From positions 1 to 64,000 of the forward strand of contig JAKCPI010002837.1 of the NCBI GenBank assembly GCA_023213315.1: 64,000 nucleotides of DNA, written 5' to 3'. A program made the position numbers and the translations under genes. Positions 34,065 through 44,221 of the stretch are shown here, piece after piece. How positions within the stretch are numbered: the stretch's first letter is position 1; each line of letters starts with the position of its first letter. The notes beneath the pieces are model-generated. The model was not told the DNA's origin. It saw only the letters and a program-made list of their open reading frames with translations, and did no database searches. Source of the DNA: Euborellia annulipes (Eukaryota; Arthropoda; Insecta; Dermaptera; Anisolabididae).

Positions 34065-34330
34065 TTTCTTCTGTCCTCGCTTTATTCCCGCGATACGGGG
34101 TCGGGGGTCCTCACTTTTTCCCTCCAAACCCTAATGCCATGTCCCCCATGCCTTTTTGCGACCGGAAGAAATAGGACAGGCCGGCTCGTCGCACGGTCTG
34201 TCCTGTTGAAAAGAGGAAGGAAGAGACAGGCATACAAAGAACTGAAGGACTGCCTGTCCCAGCTCGGGTAGCTCGTGGTCGCCATCCACGTACCCACAAA
34301 ATATGGGCCCTGAGCATTGAACTGAATCTG
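34065..34330 (+). repeat. family E repeat
   Basis: It shares CTTCTGTCCTCGC, ATTCCCGCGATACGG, GCGACCGGAAGAAATAGG, AGACAGGCATACAAAGAAC and AGCTCGTGGTCG with the other E copies, again with differently broken frames. It is flanked by a short direct repeat: TGAACTGAATCTGTAAT occurs at about 34048 and 34319, consistent with a target duplication of about 17 bp and hence a retroposed element. Confidence 0.7.
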
Positions 34331-34967
34331 TAATATTTGTTTCACTTTCCATCGAAATGGTTTTTTTTTTCTATCGTTTCTACAGTATAAGAAAAGTTCA
34401 AAGCGTCATGTTTCAAGTTTCTTCGAGGTATTTTTGTAATTAAAAAACTTTTTTAATATCCTATTACTTTTAATGAAAGATCGTTTAAAGAAAGTTTGTA
34501 GAATTATATTTGTTAATTGTTTTGATTAACAGTTGACGAACTCTTTGAAATGAATTTTGTGCTAAATTGACAGCGAAAGTCAAATAATAAATCTGATAAT
34601 TCACTTTCAACCTTTTTAAATAACAATACATAACACGCATATTAACTTTGAAAAATGATTATATTCTAAATTAATAATTAAAGTTCGGCTATTGAATGTT
34701 GAAAAAGTTGGTTATAAATGTAACATTTTTACCAAACACAAGTCTAAGTTTTTTTTTTTATTTCGCCACTTTGCAGGCATTGGGATACAAGTCTAAGTTG
34801 TTGACTTTGTTAATTTTAATAGAATGCTGTCTCGCATCAATTGTCATGGGTCAGTGGTTCGCTTCCCGCAATAATTTTTTCACCTAAAATTTTAAATTAA
34901 ATTGACTAACAACTAAAGAGTCTAAAACCAACATCAACGCGGGATGAAATTGTTTTTATTTTATTTA

Positions 34968-35150
34968 GTGGCGACATTTCAACTTTTTTTTTTTGGGGGG
35001 GGGGGGAAGAGGGCAAACTTTTAGGCATCTCAAATTTGGTCAAAATATATTTAATTTAAATATTTTTTACAATTTATATTTCCGTAGATATATTTTGAAA
35101 TATTTTATTTAAGAATAATATAAAATTTAAATAAAAGGGGAATGACTTCC
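34968..35150 (+). mobile_element. family H-like element, decayed
   Basis: TAGTGGCGACATTTCAACTT followed by T- and G-runs and AAATTTGGTCAAAATATAT match the left half of family H at 21420. The right end is poorly preserved. Confidence 0.55.
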
Positions 35151-35224
35151 CCAAGTTTTTAAGATCTTTTCGTGTCAATGAAATTTTAATTTCATTTGTA
35201 TAATAGGCGAATGCGAGAGTTTGT

Positions 35225-35420
35225 GCTTATTGGGCCGGCGAACTAGGATAAAGGTAGTCCACCCGCCGCGAAAGCGTGGAGGTCCTGGTTCGACTCCAGG
35301 GGGAGCAATTTTTACCCAATCAAACACGAACTTATCTCGCAAATTTGTTATCTTAAACGATATATTGACTGGTTTATTTACAGTCTATTTGAGCGTTGAT
35401 TGAAAAAAATTCCAAAAGGT
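35225..35420 (+). repeat. SINE-M copy, tRNA-like head
   Basis: GGAGGTCCTGGTTCGACTCC is a tRNA T-arm/B-box (CCTGG-TTCGACT-CCAGG). Upstream GAACTAGGATAAAGG may be the A-box side. The tail runs through CCCAATCAAACACGAAC and GACTGGTTTATTTACAGTC. The same head and tail occur at 36000-36235. Confidence 0.65.
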
Positions 35421-35611
35421 CTACCTAGGTAATATTTTTTTTGTATTTATTGACATAATAAAAGAGAGAATTTGAGATCGGAAAATTATGTTAAAATGTT
35501 TTCATTACAAAATCAAGATAAAACAGGAGAGCTTTTCGTCTGTTTACCTGCGATAAAAACCTGGATAATTTTATTAAATATCAGAATCATAGAGTAACAA
35601 ACGATAAGGAA

Positions 35612-35742
35612 AAAATCTGGTGTGACTTGTTGCACAGCATCCAACTTTCTCTTACCTTCGGTAATCGAAAGTTGTGTTCTGGGATTGTCACACCAGATTT
35701 TTTTGTGTCGACTTGTATTTAGTTTCCAACGGCAAAATTAAT
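35612..35742 (-). mobile_element. family B terminal hairpin fragment
   Basis: Only the CTGGTGTGAC hairpin end and the following GTGTCGACTTGTATTTAG block are present; the rest is missing. Confidence 0.75.
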
Positions 35743-35779
35743 TTATAAAGAAATATGAGACCGAGTAAAAAATCAAGCT

Positions 35780-35925
35780 GACCCGTCTCTCAGCCTGACG
35801 CTTGATATGGAAAAGGGAAAAAAGGCTGACAAAGAGGAAGAAAGGGAAGAAATGGAAGAAAGCCTTAGCTCGGGCAACTCGTGGTCGTCATCCACGTACT
35901 CACTAGAAGTGAGCCCCTCGATGAA
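35780..35925 (+). repeat. family E 3' fragment
   Basis: AGAGGAAGAAAGGG, TTAGCTCGGGCAACTCGTGG and CATCCACGTACTCAC match the 3' part of family E. The remainder is absent. Confidence 0.55.
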
Positions 35926-35999
35926 ATTTTAATAAATATTAAATAAATAAATAAAATAAATATGTTCAATATTCTTTTTAAAATAACAAATTTGTAATA

Positions 36000-36235
36000 A
36001 CAAATTTGCGAGATAAGTTCGTGTTTGATTGGGCAAAAATTGCGCTCCCTGGAGTCGAACCAGGACCTCCAGCGCCGCAGCGGACGATTTACCTTTTTAT
36101 TATCCTAAATCGCCAAATTTTTGCCCAATCAAACGAACTTATCTTGCAAATTCGTTATCTTATAGGATATATTGACTGGCTTATTTACAGTCTATTTGAG
36201 CGTTTTTTGAAAAAAATTTCATCTTTTTCAAACAA
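36000..36235. repeat. SINE-M inverted pair
   Basis: A reverse SINE-M head (the complement of GGTCCTGGTTCGACTCCAGG at about 36045-36070) lies between inverted copies of GCGAGATAAGTTCGTG. The forward tail with GACTGGCTTATTTACAGTC follows. The arrangement gives an imperfect inverted repeat with the tRNA-like head inside. It may have formed by a twin or inverted insertion. Confidence 0.6.
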
Positions 36236-36299
36236 AGCTCTACTAGTTAATCCTTTTTTAAATTCCCAGCAAATATTAATGCAATTTTATTTTCCGAAG

Positions 36300-36700
36300 A
36301 TTAAATAGGATTTTCTTTCAAAATACAAACCTAGTCCCCTATTACCCTACGTGACTACAGAGGTATTCCATATTGGCCTCAATATCTATTTTATATTACC
36401 CGCCAAAGAATTTTTTTATTTATTCAAAAAACGGTACTTAAAATTTTTTTGAAACTTAAAACCACAAAGAACGTGTTTAAAACACTCAAAGTTTGTCTCA
36501 GTTCGACCTTATATTTTTTAACATCTTCCGATAACCAGTAAATGTTATAGTATTCCTCTCATCTATATTTTTTACTGACATTGTGAGATGAATACCAAAA
36601 ACTCGATAAAATATTATCGATTGAAAATTATAATTTTTATAATTGATAAATGTTCAATTAATTTTATTTAAATGAATAGCATCTCTTCGGATGGAAACAG
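36300..36700. other. AT-rich intronic DNA
   Basis: No feature recognised. Confidence 0.45.
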
Positions 36701-36703
36701 TTT

Positions 36704-36958
36704 CTGGGGGCGTATATAAGGGGGGAGGGCGAGGGGGCCGCCCCCCCCCGAAATTCCCCCTAAACACATATACATATATGGGGATATACAGACATCAGCG
36801 CAACAAATTTTCCCGCAGGATGGAAAACTTTGGTTCCGCAAAGGAAAAAATGTTCCGCAAAAATTCGTGGGAAAAAAAATTTAGTTTCTTAAAAAAAAAA
36901 AAATTTCGGCAGAAAAATTTCAGTTCGCCCCCCCGAAAAGATTTCTATATACGCCCCT
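36704..36958 (+). mobile_element. family F hAT-like MITE, copy 2
   Basis: Left end GGGGGCGTATATAAGGGGGG and right end TATACGCCCCTG match the better-preserved copy at 41900. Repeated CCGCA-AAA words and a G-run/C-run pair occur inside. No exact 8-bp duplication remains. Confidence 0.7.
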
Positions 36959-37109
36959 GAAACAAGCAATGATGGAATAACATCTCTTCCCTTCTAAGAA
37001 AGATTAAAAATAAAAGTATTTCGCAGATTCTATACATCCAAAACTTCAGGAATTTATTATTTCCCTTTTCTTCTAGGTTGCCATCTCATTAAACCTTAGC
37101 AACTATTTT

Positions 37110-37794
37110 TACTTTCTCTTACCTATGTATATATGTAATATATATATAGAGAGAAAGTAATGATCTATGTCAAAAATTGGATGTCGAGATTTTGATGGAT
37201 CTTCACGTTTTGAGGTCCCCTGAATCCAAAAAGTGGTTTTCGCGACATGGGGGGTCTGTGTGTGTGTGCATGGGTGGGTGTGTGTGTGGGTGGGTGTGTG
37301 TGTGTGTGTTCAATTTTAAGCATGAAGGAATTGAGCTAGGAGGTTGAAATTTTATATTTAAGTTAAACACCCCCGACCGGAAAAATAAGCTTTTAATCAA
37401 AATCGGCCAAAGAGTACTAGTACTTTACTGATGTGATTTCTTTTCAGTTTTTTTTCGATTTTCTCAAAATTCGCTCTAACGATCTTTTGATTAAAATTCA
37501 AAAAATCAATTATTTTTTAGATGCTCTTTCAAATGTATATTCTCGTTTTGCCCTCAAAATTGTTTGAAGACCACTTTACTCTTGCACTCCATAGAAAAGA
37601 TAGAAATGGTTGCCATGGTAACAAAATATAAATATTTTCCCATACTTATAAATTTTACATCTGAATTCAAATATTCCCTACCGCCGGGAACTAAATACAT
37701 GTCGACACAAAAATCTGGTGTGACAAGCACAGTACACAACTTTCGATTACCGGAAGGTAAGAGAGCCGTGTGCTGTGCGCCAGGTCACACCAGA
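37110..37794 (+). mobile_element. family B element, full length
   Basis: Forward copy with both hairpin ends and T-run flanks. The X-box GTTGCCATGGTAAC is perfect at 37609-37622. It has the variant middle reading TTCAATTTTAAGCATGAAGG, which defines a second subfamily shared with 38713, 54141 and 63691. Confidence 0.92.
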
Positions 37795-38569
37795 TTTTTT
37801 CTTATTTATATCCCATGGGAAAAAGTTTTATATTAAAAATCCATAATTTATAAAGCAAAAAATTTGTAATAAAACAATTTAATTTTGCTCTTAGCAAGTC
37901 TGTCAAAGCATTTATTTATTATTTTTTTTACAACCATTTTTTTTGCTTATTAATAAGACGAAAAATTCTCTATTTATTTGGTTACGGTGAGTTGATCCAT
38001 ATTGCAGTAGGACTGGACGGTAATGGATTTTCATTACCGACCTCGATAATGAAAAAAAACCGGTTTTTCTCGAAAGTCGGTAAAAATTTTTTACCGCCCG
38101 CGGAACATTTTTTTTTTTTTGCGGAACCAAAATTTTTCCCAGGGCCGAAAAAAATATTTTACCTTTTTTTTAGAGCCAATTTTTTGCCGAAACATTTTTT
38201 TTTCCCAAAATATTTTACCTTTTTTTAGAGAGCCAATTTTTTGCCGAAACATTTTTTTTTTCCCCACGGAACCAAAATTTTTCCCCGGTCGGAAAAATAT
38301 TTTACCTTTTTTTTTTTAGAGAGCCAATTTTTTGCCGAAACATTTTTTTTTCCCACGGAACCAAAATTTTTCCCCGGTCGGAAAAATATTTTACCTTTTT
38401 TTTAGAGAGCCAATTTTTTGCCGAAACATTTTTTTCCCCACGGAACCAAAATTTTTCCCCGGCCGGAAAAATATTTTACCTTTTTTTAGAGAGCCAATTT
38501 TTTGCCGAAACATTTTTTTTTTTCTCGCGGAACCAAAATTTTTTACCGACCGAAAAAATAGGTTTTTAC

Positions 38570-39639
38570 TAGGGTCCGACCGAAACAAGATTTTCAGCTG
38601 AAACCGAAACCGAAACCGAATATTCGGCCTCAACCTTAGTTTCGGCCGAAACCGTAACCGAAACCGAAACTTGTATTTCCTATAAAAATTTTTTTTTCAT
38701 TTTAACTTTTTTTACTTTCTCTTACCTATGTATATATGTAATATATATAGAGAGAGAAAGTATTGGATTCATGTCAAAAATTCGATGTCGAGATTTTGAT
38801 GGATCTTCACGTTTGGAGGTCCCCTGAATCCAAAAAAGTGGTTTTCGCGACATGGTCTGTCTGTCTGTGTGGGTGTGTGTGTGTGTTCAATTTTAAGCAT
38901 GAAGGAATTGAGCTACGAGGCTGAAATTTTATAATTAAGTTAAACACCCCCCGGGACCGGAAAAATAAGCTTTTAATCAAAATCGGCCAAAGAGAACTAG
39001 TACTTTACTGATGTACTTTTTCAGTTTTTTTCGATTTTCTCAAAATTCGCTCTAACGATTTTGATTAAAATTCAAAAATCAATTAATTTTTAGATGCTCT
39101 TTCAAATGTATATTCTCGTTTTGCCCTCAAAATTGTTTGAAGCACACTTTACTCTTGTATTTCATAGGGAAGATATGAGAAATGGTTGCCATGGTAACAA
39201 AATATAAATATTTTCCCATACTTATAAATTTTACATCTGAATTCAAATATTCCCTACTGCCGGGAACTAAATACATGTCGACACAAAATCTGGTGTGACA
39301 AGCACAGAACACAACTTTCGATTACCGAAGGTAAGAGAAAGTTGTGTGCTGTGCGACAGTCACACCAGATTTTTTTTTTTTGAATTTTTTTTCCCTCCCG
39401 TGAAAATCATTTTACCTTTTTTTTATGTAGTCTAAAATTTTTTTCTCCCTCAAGAAAAAATTATTTGACTTTTTTTTTTTTTTGCATGCGAGTCTCATCC
39501 CATTTTTTCAGACTCTGGTTTCGGCCGGCCGAAAGGTTCGGCCACTTTTTGGCCGAAACCGAAACTACGGCCGAAACCATGATTTTTGGCCGAAACTGGC
39601 CGAAACCGTAACCGAAACCGAATATTCGGTCGGTTCCTA
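38570..39639 (+). mobile_element. family C element, copy 4, carrying family B
   Basis: Ends TAGGGTCCGACCGAA and TTCGGTCGGTTCCTA. The perfect 8-bp duplication gtttttac is at 38562-38569 and 39640-39647, within family D. Without the inserted family B (38713-39369) it is about 413 bp, like copy 2. Confidence 0.95.
38713..39369 (+). mobile_element. family B element nested in family C
   Basis: A full-length forward copy sits in the T-run of the host C element. Comparison with the C copy at 18689 shows the empty site as an uninterrupted T-run. The perfect X-box is at 39185-39198. It belongs to the same subfamily as 37110. Confidence 0.95.
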
Positions 39640-39795
39640 GTTTTTACCGACTTTCGAAAAAAAAAAACCGGTTTTTATCGAATTAGAGGTTCGTTACCGC
39701 GTTTTCGGTAAAAAATTTTTACCGGTTTACCGTCCAGCCCTAATTAGCAGTGATGATAATGACGCAACACGTGTACGGCGTTTGTTTGTATACAG

Positions 39796-40113
39796 GAGGG
39801 CGAGAACGAGTTCGGGTTCGAGCCAGGGCGAGAATACCTGACAGCCCGTGCGCTGGCAGCGCGCGCCGCTGCCTCCAAGGACAGTGCTTCCGCCGATGAG
39901 GACTCTTCCTCAGTGGACAGCCAGCAAGCGGCCAGAGAGGTTCAAAAACAGGCATCGAGACAAGCAGAATTATCGGGACTCTCTCCCAAGGGATCAGTGT
40001 CCTCTGGTTCATCAGGACATACGTCTCGCCTGGGAACAGGACCACTACCGCCACCTGCTCCCATGGCCACCGACCCAGACCTGCCCTCCGAGCCCTTGCC
40101 CCAGACCTTCCAG
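39796..40113 (+). CDS. PTB-domain protein, linker exon
   Basis: This 318-bp exon (acceptor tacag|gag, donor cag|gtatt, both phase 0) encodes 106 residues. It starts EGENEFGFEPGREYL, passes through an alanine/arginine-rich run and serine/acidic segments typical of disordered linkers (DSASADEDSSS, GSVSSGSSGH), then a proline-rich PLPPPAPM stretch, and ends in QTFQ. Joined to the next exon this gives FQVKYLGE, the first strand of a PTB domain, so the domain is split across this junction. The exon is strongly GC-enriched against its flanks, as expected for coding sequence. The nested D/C/B transposon stack ends 53 bp upstream. Confidence 0.85.
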
Positions 40114-40329
40114 GTATTCTTTCTTATTTGTCTTCACTCCCACGTACATTGCTTCTACTATCCATATCAAAACATTTATTCTGCTTTTATTATAAACCCT
40201 TAAAACATATCTGAAATTTATTATGATTTTTTTTCTAAATTAATTTCAAATTCCTCCTGTTAGAGTGAATAGATATATTATGCAATTCGGAAACCCGGGC
40301 ATGAAAATTATATAATTTATATTGTCTTT

Positions 40330-40475
40330 CGCTTCTCGTGTCTGGGGTCCCGGTTCGCTTCCCGTCCCAAGCGACGAAAATTATTTTCAATTGAATTGTC
40401 TATCAGCCAATTGAAATAATTAGAAATGGACTTAAATGCCGAAAAAGACTTTAAACAAATAAAAAATATTGTCCT
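40330..40475 (+). repeat. SINE-N copy, head partly lost
   Basis: A B-box-like GGTTCGCTTCCCG, core TTCAATTGAATTG and tail GCCGAAAAAGACTTTAAAC are recognisable. The A-box side is degraded. A family E 3' scrap (TTAGCTCGGGTAACGCGTGG) follows at 40540-40595. Confidence 0.6.
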
Positions 40476-40737
40476 TTCATTGCTCGTAATAAGTGGCCAA
40501 AAAAGATTAGAAGAAAAGAGAAAAAAAGAAATGCCAGTCTTAGCTCGGGTAACGCGTGGGAACCACGTAGTACAAAATGTGAGCTCTAAATTATTTTCAG
40601 CAAGCAAAATTAATACAGCCTTTATTGTTTAATTTTAAACAACTGAAAATTCTGTTTTTATTTATTTATTTTATTTTTTTGTAATAATCGTTAAATAATG
40701 AGCAAAAGAAAATTTTATACAGAAAATATATTCAGAA

Positions 40738-41025
40738 CAGTGGCGGATCCAGAGGTGTTTCTGGGGGGGGGGGGGGGGGGGGTAATCTAGTGTGACTGGT
40801 CGCAGAGCACACAATTTCTTCTTAATTTCGGTAATTTTAAAGGCGCATTCTGTACTTGTTTGTCAAAATATAAATACAAATCAAATTTTTAAGTATTCAT
40901 TTTTATAATTTCACATTAAAAATAAATTTTTTTTTTCGAAAAAAAGTATTTTTTCAAATCTCGGGGAAGGGAGGGGGAGTAATTACTCCCTTTACTCCCC
41001 CCCCCCTCCCATGTATCCGCTCTTG
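40738..41025 (+). mobile_element. hAT-like MITE with GGATCC ends
   Basis: CAGTGGCGGATCCAGAGG at the left and ATGTATCCGCTCTTG at the right are imperfect inverted ends. The perfect 8-bp duplication attcagaa is at 40730-40737 and 41026-41033. A long G-run follows the left end and a C-run precedes the right end. A degraded family B end hairpin lies inside (about 40788-40860). Confidence 0.9.
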
Positions 41026-41033
41026 ATTCAGAA

Positions 41034-41855
41034 TTTTATTATGATAGATAGCAAAAGTAGACCGAAGTATATATATTATATTAAATAATTTGCGTTCAAG
41101 GTTAAGGGAAAATTTTTTATTATCATCACTTCATCATATTATATGTTTAACCATTAACAACTCTGCAAATAACTTTAACCAAAAGCTAAATTAAACGATG
41201 TAAAAAAAAAATACAATATGTAAAACATATTCATTAAGTAACTTAAAATGTTTTTTTTTTTTTTTTTTTTTCTAACATTGTTCTTTTAACGAATTATAAT
41301 AAATTATAACCTTCACCCAGGTATTTATTTTAGTAATGATTTCTAATTGGGCCATAAATTGGGGAAATAGGTCACGAGATGTTTTGCTTCTTTAAGCGAC
41401 TCGGTTTAGCTCCACGAGCGATACTCGTGGTGGTTTCTTTATCAAATAAAAAATTACAAAATTTACCAATAAAAAAGAAATTTTGTAATTTGATTTTACC
41501 TATAAATAAATTTTGAAATTATTTGAGATTTTTTCTATTTCATATATCTGTCTTTTAGTATGATATAGATCTATTAATAATAGTTGAGACGATCCTCGTA
41601 TAAAGGATAAAGAATTTAAGATAGTAAATTTATTTAAAAGAAGTAAGGTAGCTTTTTTCAATGTTTAAAATTAATTAATTGATATAAAAATGAGGCTAGT
41701 ATTGTGATAATAAATAATTAAGTTACATAAATTAATTAAAATAGAGTAAAATATCAAATAATAATAATATGATAATGTAATTTATATTCAATTTTGTTGC
41801 CTATCTCCCAGGCGTAGAGCAAGTCAAAATATTGAATATACAATTTAAATATTTT
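41034..41855. other. AT-rich intronic DNA
   Basis: Nothing recognised except a short inverted pair AAATTTTGTAATTTGATTTT/ACAAAATTTACC near 41455-41500. Confidence 0.45.
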
Positions 41856-41860
41856 CGGCC

Positions 41861-42173
41861 TTTTTTTTTTTAAACACTCACACTTTTTCCCATTCACACC
41901 AGGGGCGTATATAAGGGGGAGGGGCGAGGAGGCTCGGAAATTTCGTGTCTCTAAAAAAAAGGTAAAAAATTTTTCCGCAAGGCGGAAAACTATGGTTCAG
42001 CAAAAACAAAATTTTTCGCAGGGCGGAAAAAATTTAGTTTCTTTAAAAAAAAAATTTTCCGTAGAAAAATTATTGAGTTCAGGCCTCCCGCCCCCCCCCC
42101 CCGAAAAAAATTTCTATATGCGCCCCTGATTCACACTCACATACACATACACACAATCTTCTCGGCAACTCAG
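41861..42173 (-). mobile_element. SINE-A 3' part split by family F
   Basis: Poly-T, then CACTCACACTTTTTCCC, then family F (41900-42128), then CACACTCACATACACATAC through CTCGGCAACTCAGGC. It is the 3' third of a reverse-orientation SINE-A; the head is missing. Confidence 0.8.
41900..42128 (+). mobile_element. family F hAT-like MITE nested in SINE-A
   Basis: Ends CAGGGGCGTATA and TATGCGCCCCTG are inverted repeats with one mismatch. The perfect 8-bp duplication attcacac is at 41892-41899 and 42129-42136. The interior has repeated CCGCA-GGCGGAAAA words and a C-run before the right end. Confidence 0.94.
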
Positions 42174-43236
42174 GCTTCGATCCTGATTATAATATTAACT
42201 CACATTGTCGAAAATTACCCTTGAAAATTATCAAATAGGTTAATATGTATTTTTTAAAGCTTATTTTCTTTTTGAAATAAATTTACAATGACATAAGAAA
42301 TTAATCCGATTTTATAAAAATATTTCTAAATACTGTATTTTAAAATAATAATATATCAAATTACTCACATCCAACGATTTTGTTAAATTTTGAGCATTAA
42401 ATAATTTCAGAATTGATTTTGACTGCTAATGCTGAGTCAGAATTAGAGAGAGATAGAATGTAATGAGAGTGAATGAGTCATCTTCACCAACAAGTAAAAA
42501 ATAAAGAGGTCCGTCCGTGGGCTGTAGTACAATGGTGTGTTCTACACAGAGTCTTACTTTCGATGTCAATTAATTTAGAAAAACAGGACGGACACTAAAT
42601 GGCCCGAGATGCCAAAAAAGACCTTAAAAATGTTAAAAACAAATCAAGAAAACGAGTTAAAATATTTGAGTAATCCAGGGCTTTAGAGGGAATAATCAAC
42701 AATATTTTAATTAAATATTTTTAATAATTAATTTGAATATTTTTCGAGGAAATTATGGGTTTCTTTCAGAATGTTTCCTTAAATTTTCATCGGTCTACCT
42801 AAAAATCTAACCGACAGATTTTCAGATTATACTATTGACATCGCTAACCTCTCAACCACCGGGTGGGAGGTGTTTCAGAAATTTGAACCAGTCATTTATA
42901 ACGTCCAACTTTTGAAGGAGAAACATATTGTAATTAATTATACTAAATTTGACTGAGAAATTTTGATGGATGGGCACGAATTATGCTCTTTACCACATCA
43001 TATATTTTCTGTGAGAAAATATTGTATTATCCCAGTCCTCCAGTTGGAAATTATGTTCTTTAATTAGGCCTGCATCAGGGACGGATTAAAGGCGACCGCC
43101 CCCTCCGAGAAAAAATTGAAAAAGTTTTAAAAACCAGTCATCTAAAGAAAGAAATGACTTTTTGTCTAAAATATATTTTTTAATATACAAAGATGTTGAT
43201 GAGAGAAGTGGCTGTTCAGCGATTGTGATAATAGAC
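42174..43236. other. AT-rich intronic DNA with SINE-N tail
   Basis: A SINE-N tail word (CACTAAATGGCCCGAGATGC, then AAAAAGACCTTAAA) occurs at 42594-42635. Nothing else is recognised. Confidence 0.45.
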
Positions 43237-43442
43237 AGGAAGAGATGTCAGCTAAAAAGGAGAGCCTCTATTGAATAAAAATCTCAACCCAGAAGACGTT
43301 TCAGTTGTAATTATATAAATCCATTGCTTCTTATTTCACTAATCAGTTTTTAATTGATAAGCCATAATTAAAACCGAAACGTCTTCTGGATTGAGATTTT
43401 TATTAAGAGAGGCTCTCCTTTTGGCTGACATTCTCTCTTCCT
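43237..43442. repeat. imperfect inverted repeat
   Basis: AAAAAGGAGAGCCTCTATTG and AAAATCTCAACCCAGAAGAC at left have complements GTCTTCTGGATTGAGATTTT and AGAGAGGCTCTCCTTTTGG at right. The arms are about 80 bp with several differences. No coding content. Confidence 0.75.
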
Positions 43443-43479
43443 GTATATTATTCTACAATAATATTCAAATTATAGGTTT

Positions 43480-44010
43480 TCGCCTTCAAACGAGCCAAAT
43501 CCGCCCGTGTGAGGCTTTCACGAGCCGAGCCGAGCCTGGACAGATCCGTTTGGCCCTTCTATCCGGCTCGGGAGCAGATCCGCACGTGTGTGGGCTCTCA
43601 CGTGCCTCAGATCAAGGGCGGATCCAGAGGGGTTTTCGCGGGGGGGGTGGGGTGTCGGTGCGCCCCCCCCCCCCACCTTTTTTTTTTTTTTTTTTTTTAT
43701 AAAAAAGCATTTTCTATTTTTTTTTCACAAAATAAATATAAACATTAATTTTTTATATTTTTATAAAATTTATTTTAAAAAAAAAATTTTTTTTTAAAAA
43801 AAAAATTTTTTGTATTTGGGGGGGGGGGGACCTTTCCCCCCCCTCCCTCTTCCCTTTCCCCTCAGATAGGGTATTTTAATTTATTTTTGGCTCGGCTCGG
43901 CTCGGCTCGTGAGAGCCCACACACATGCGGATTTGGCTCGTTTGAAGGTGAGCCGAGCCGGGCTAGTTCGCTTGTGTGGTGAAAAATTGCCGCATCCGGC
44001 TCGCGTACCA
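43480..44010. mobile_element. GC-rich inverted-end element S
   Basis: The left arm CTTCAAACGAGCCAAATCCG ... GAGCCGAGCCGAGCC pairs with the right arm GGCTCGGCTCGGCTCG ... CGGATTTGGCTCGTTTGAAG, about 60 bp each. A G-run/C-run element with GGCGGATCCAGAGG at its left is inserted at about 43613-43867. cctcagat occurs on both sides of the insert, although its right inverted end is not preserved. Confidence 0.7.
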
Positions 44011-44221
44011 AAGTACGGCGTGTATAGGGCCCTTAAGAGCTGTCAAGGTTAAAAAATGAATTAATCTTCGTTTGTGTCAATATGTCAGATTAAAAAATTT
44101 TTTACCATGAAGGAAGTAACTTATGAAGGTTGTAACTTACAAGAAAGTCCATGACTAATGAAATATTCTATTTGATATTTTGAAATGAACCAGATTAGTG
44201 AAATGAGAAATGTTTGCGCAG

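Larger units (their letters stand above)
38008..39742 (+). mobile_element. family D inverted-end element with internal repeats
   Basis: Left end TAGGACTGGACGGTAA and right end TTACCGTCCAGCCCTA are near-perfect inverted repeats. Flanks attgcag and attagcag match with one gap. The left half holds about five tandem units of 90-105 bp (GAGAGCCAATTTTTTGCCG, CGGAACCAAAATTTTT words). Family C is inserted at 38570-39639. Words such as TTACCG and CGGTAAAAA pair between the two halves. Confidence 0.85.
28821..39795 (+). other. putative 11-kb intron of PTB gene
   Basis: If the upstream exon is right, this is a GT-AG phase-0 intron of 10,975 bp filled with repeats annotated separately (families B, C, D, E, F, J, K, Q, SINE-M). 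Stretches such as 30000-31430 and 34331-34960 hold nothing I can identify. Confidence 0.45.

Noticed and set aside
35234..35310. Functional tRNA gene
   Set aside because: The T-arm is good, but no complete cloverleaf with pairing acceptor arms forms, and the block recurs with a SINE tail.
39740..40054. 104-codon - strand frame over the PTB linker exon
   Set aside because: The + strand frame is supported by splice sites and by continuity with the PTB domain; this is its shadow.
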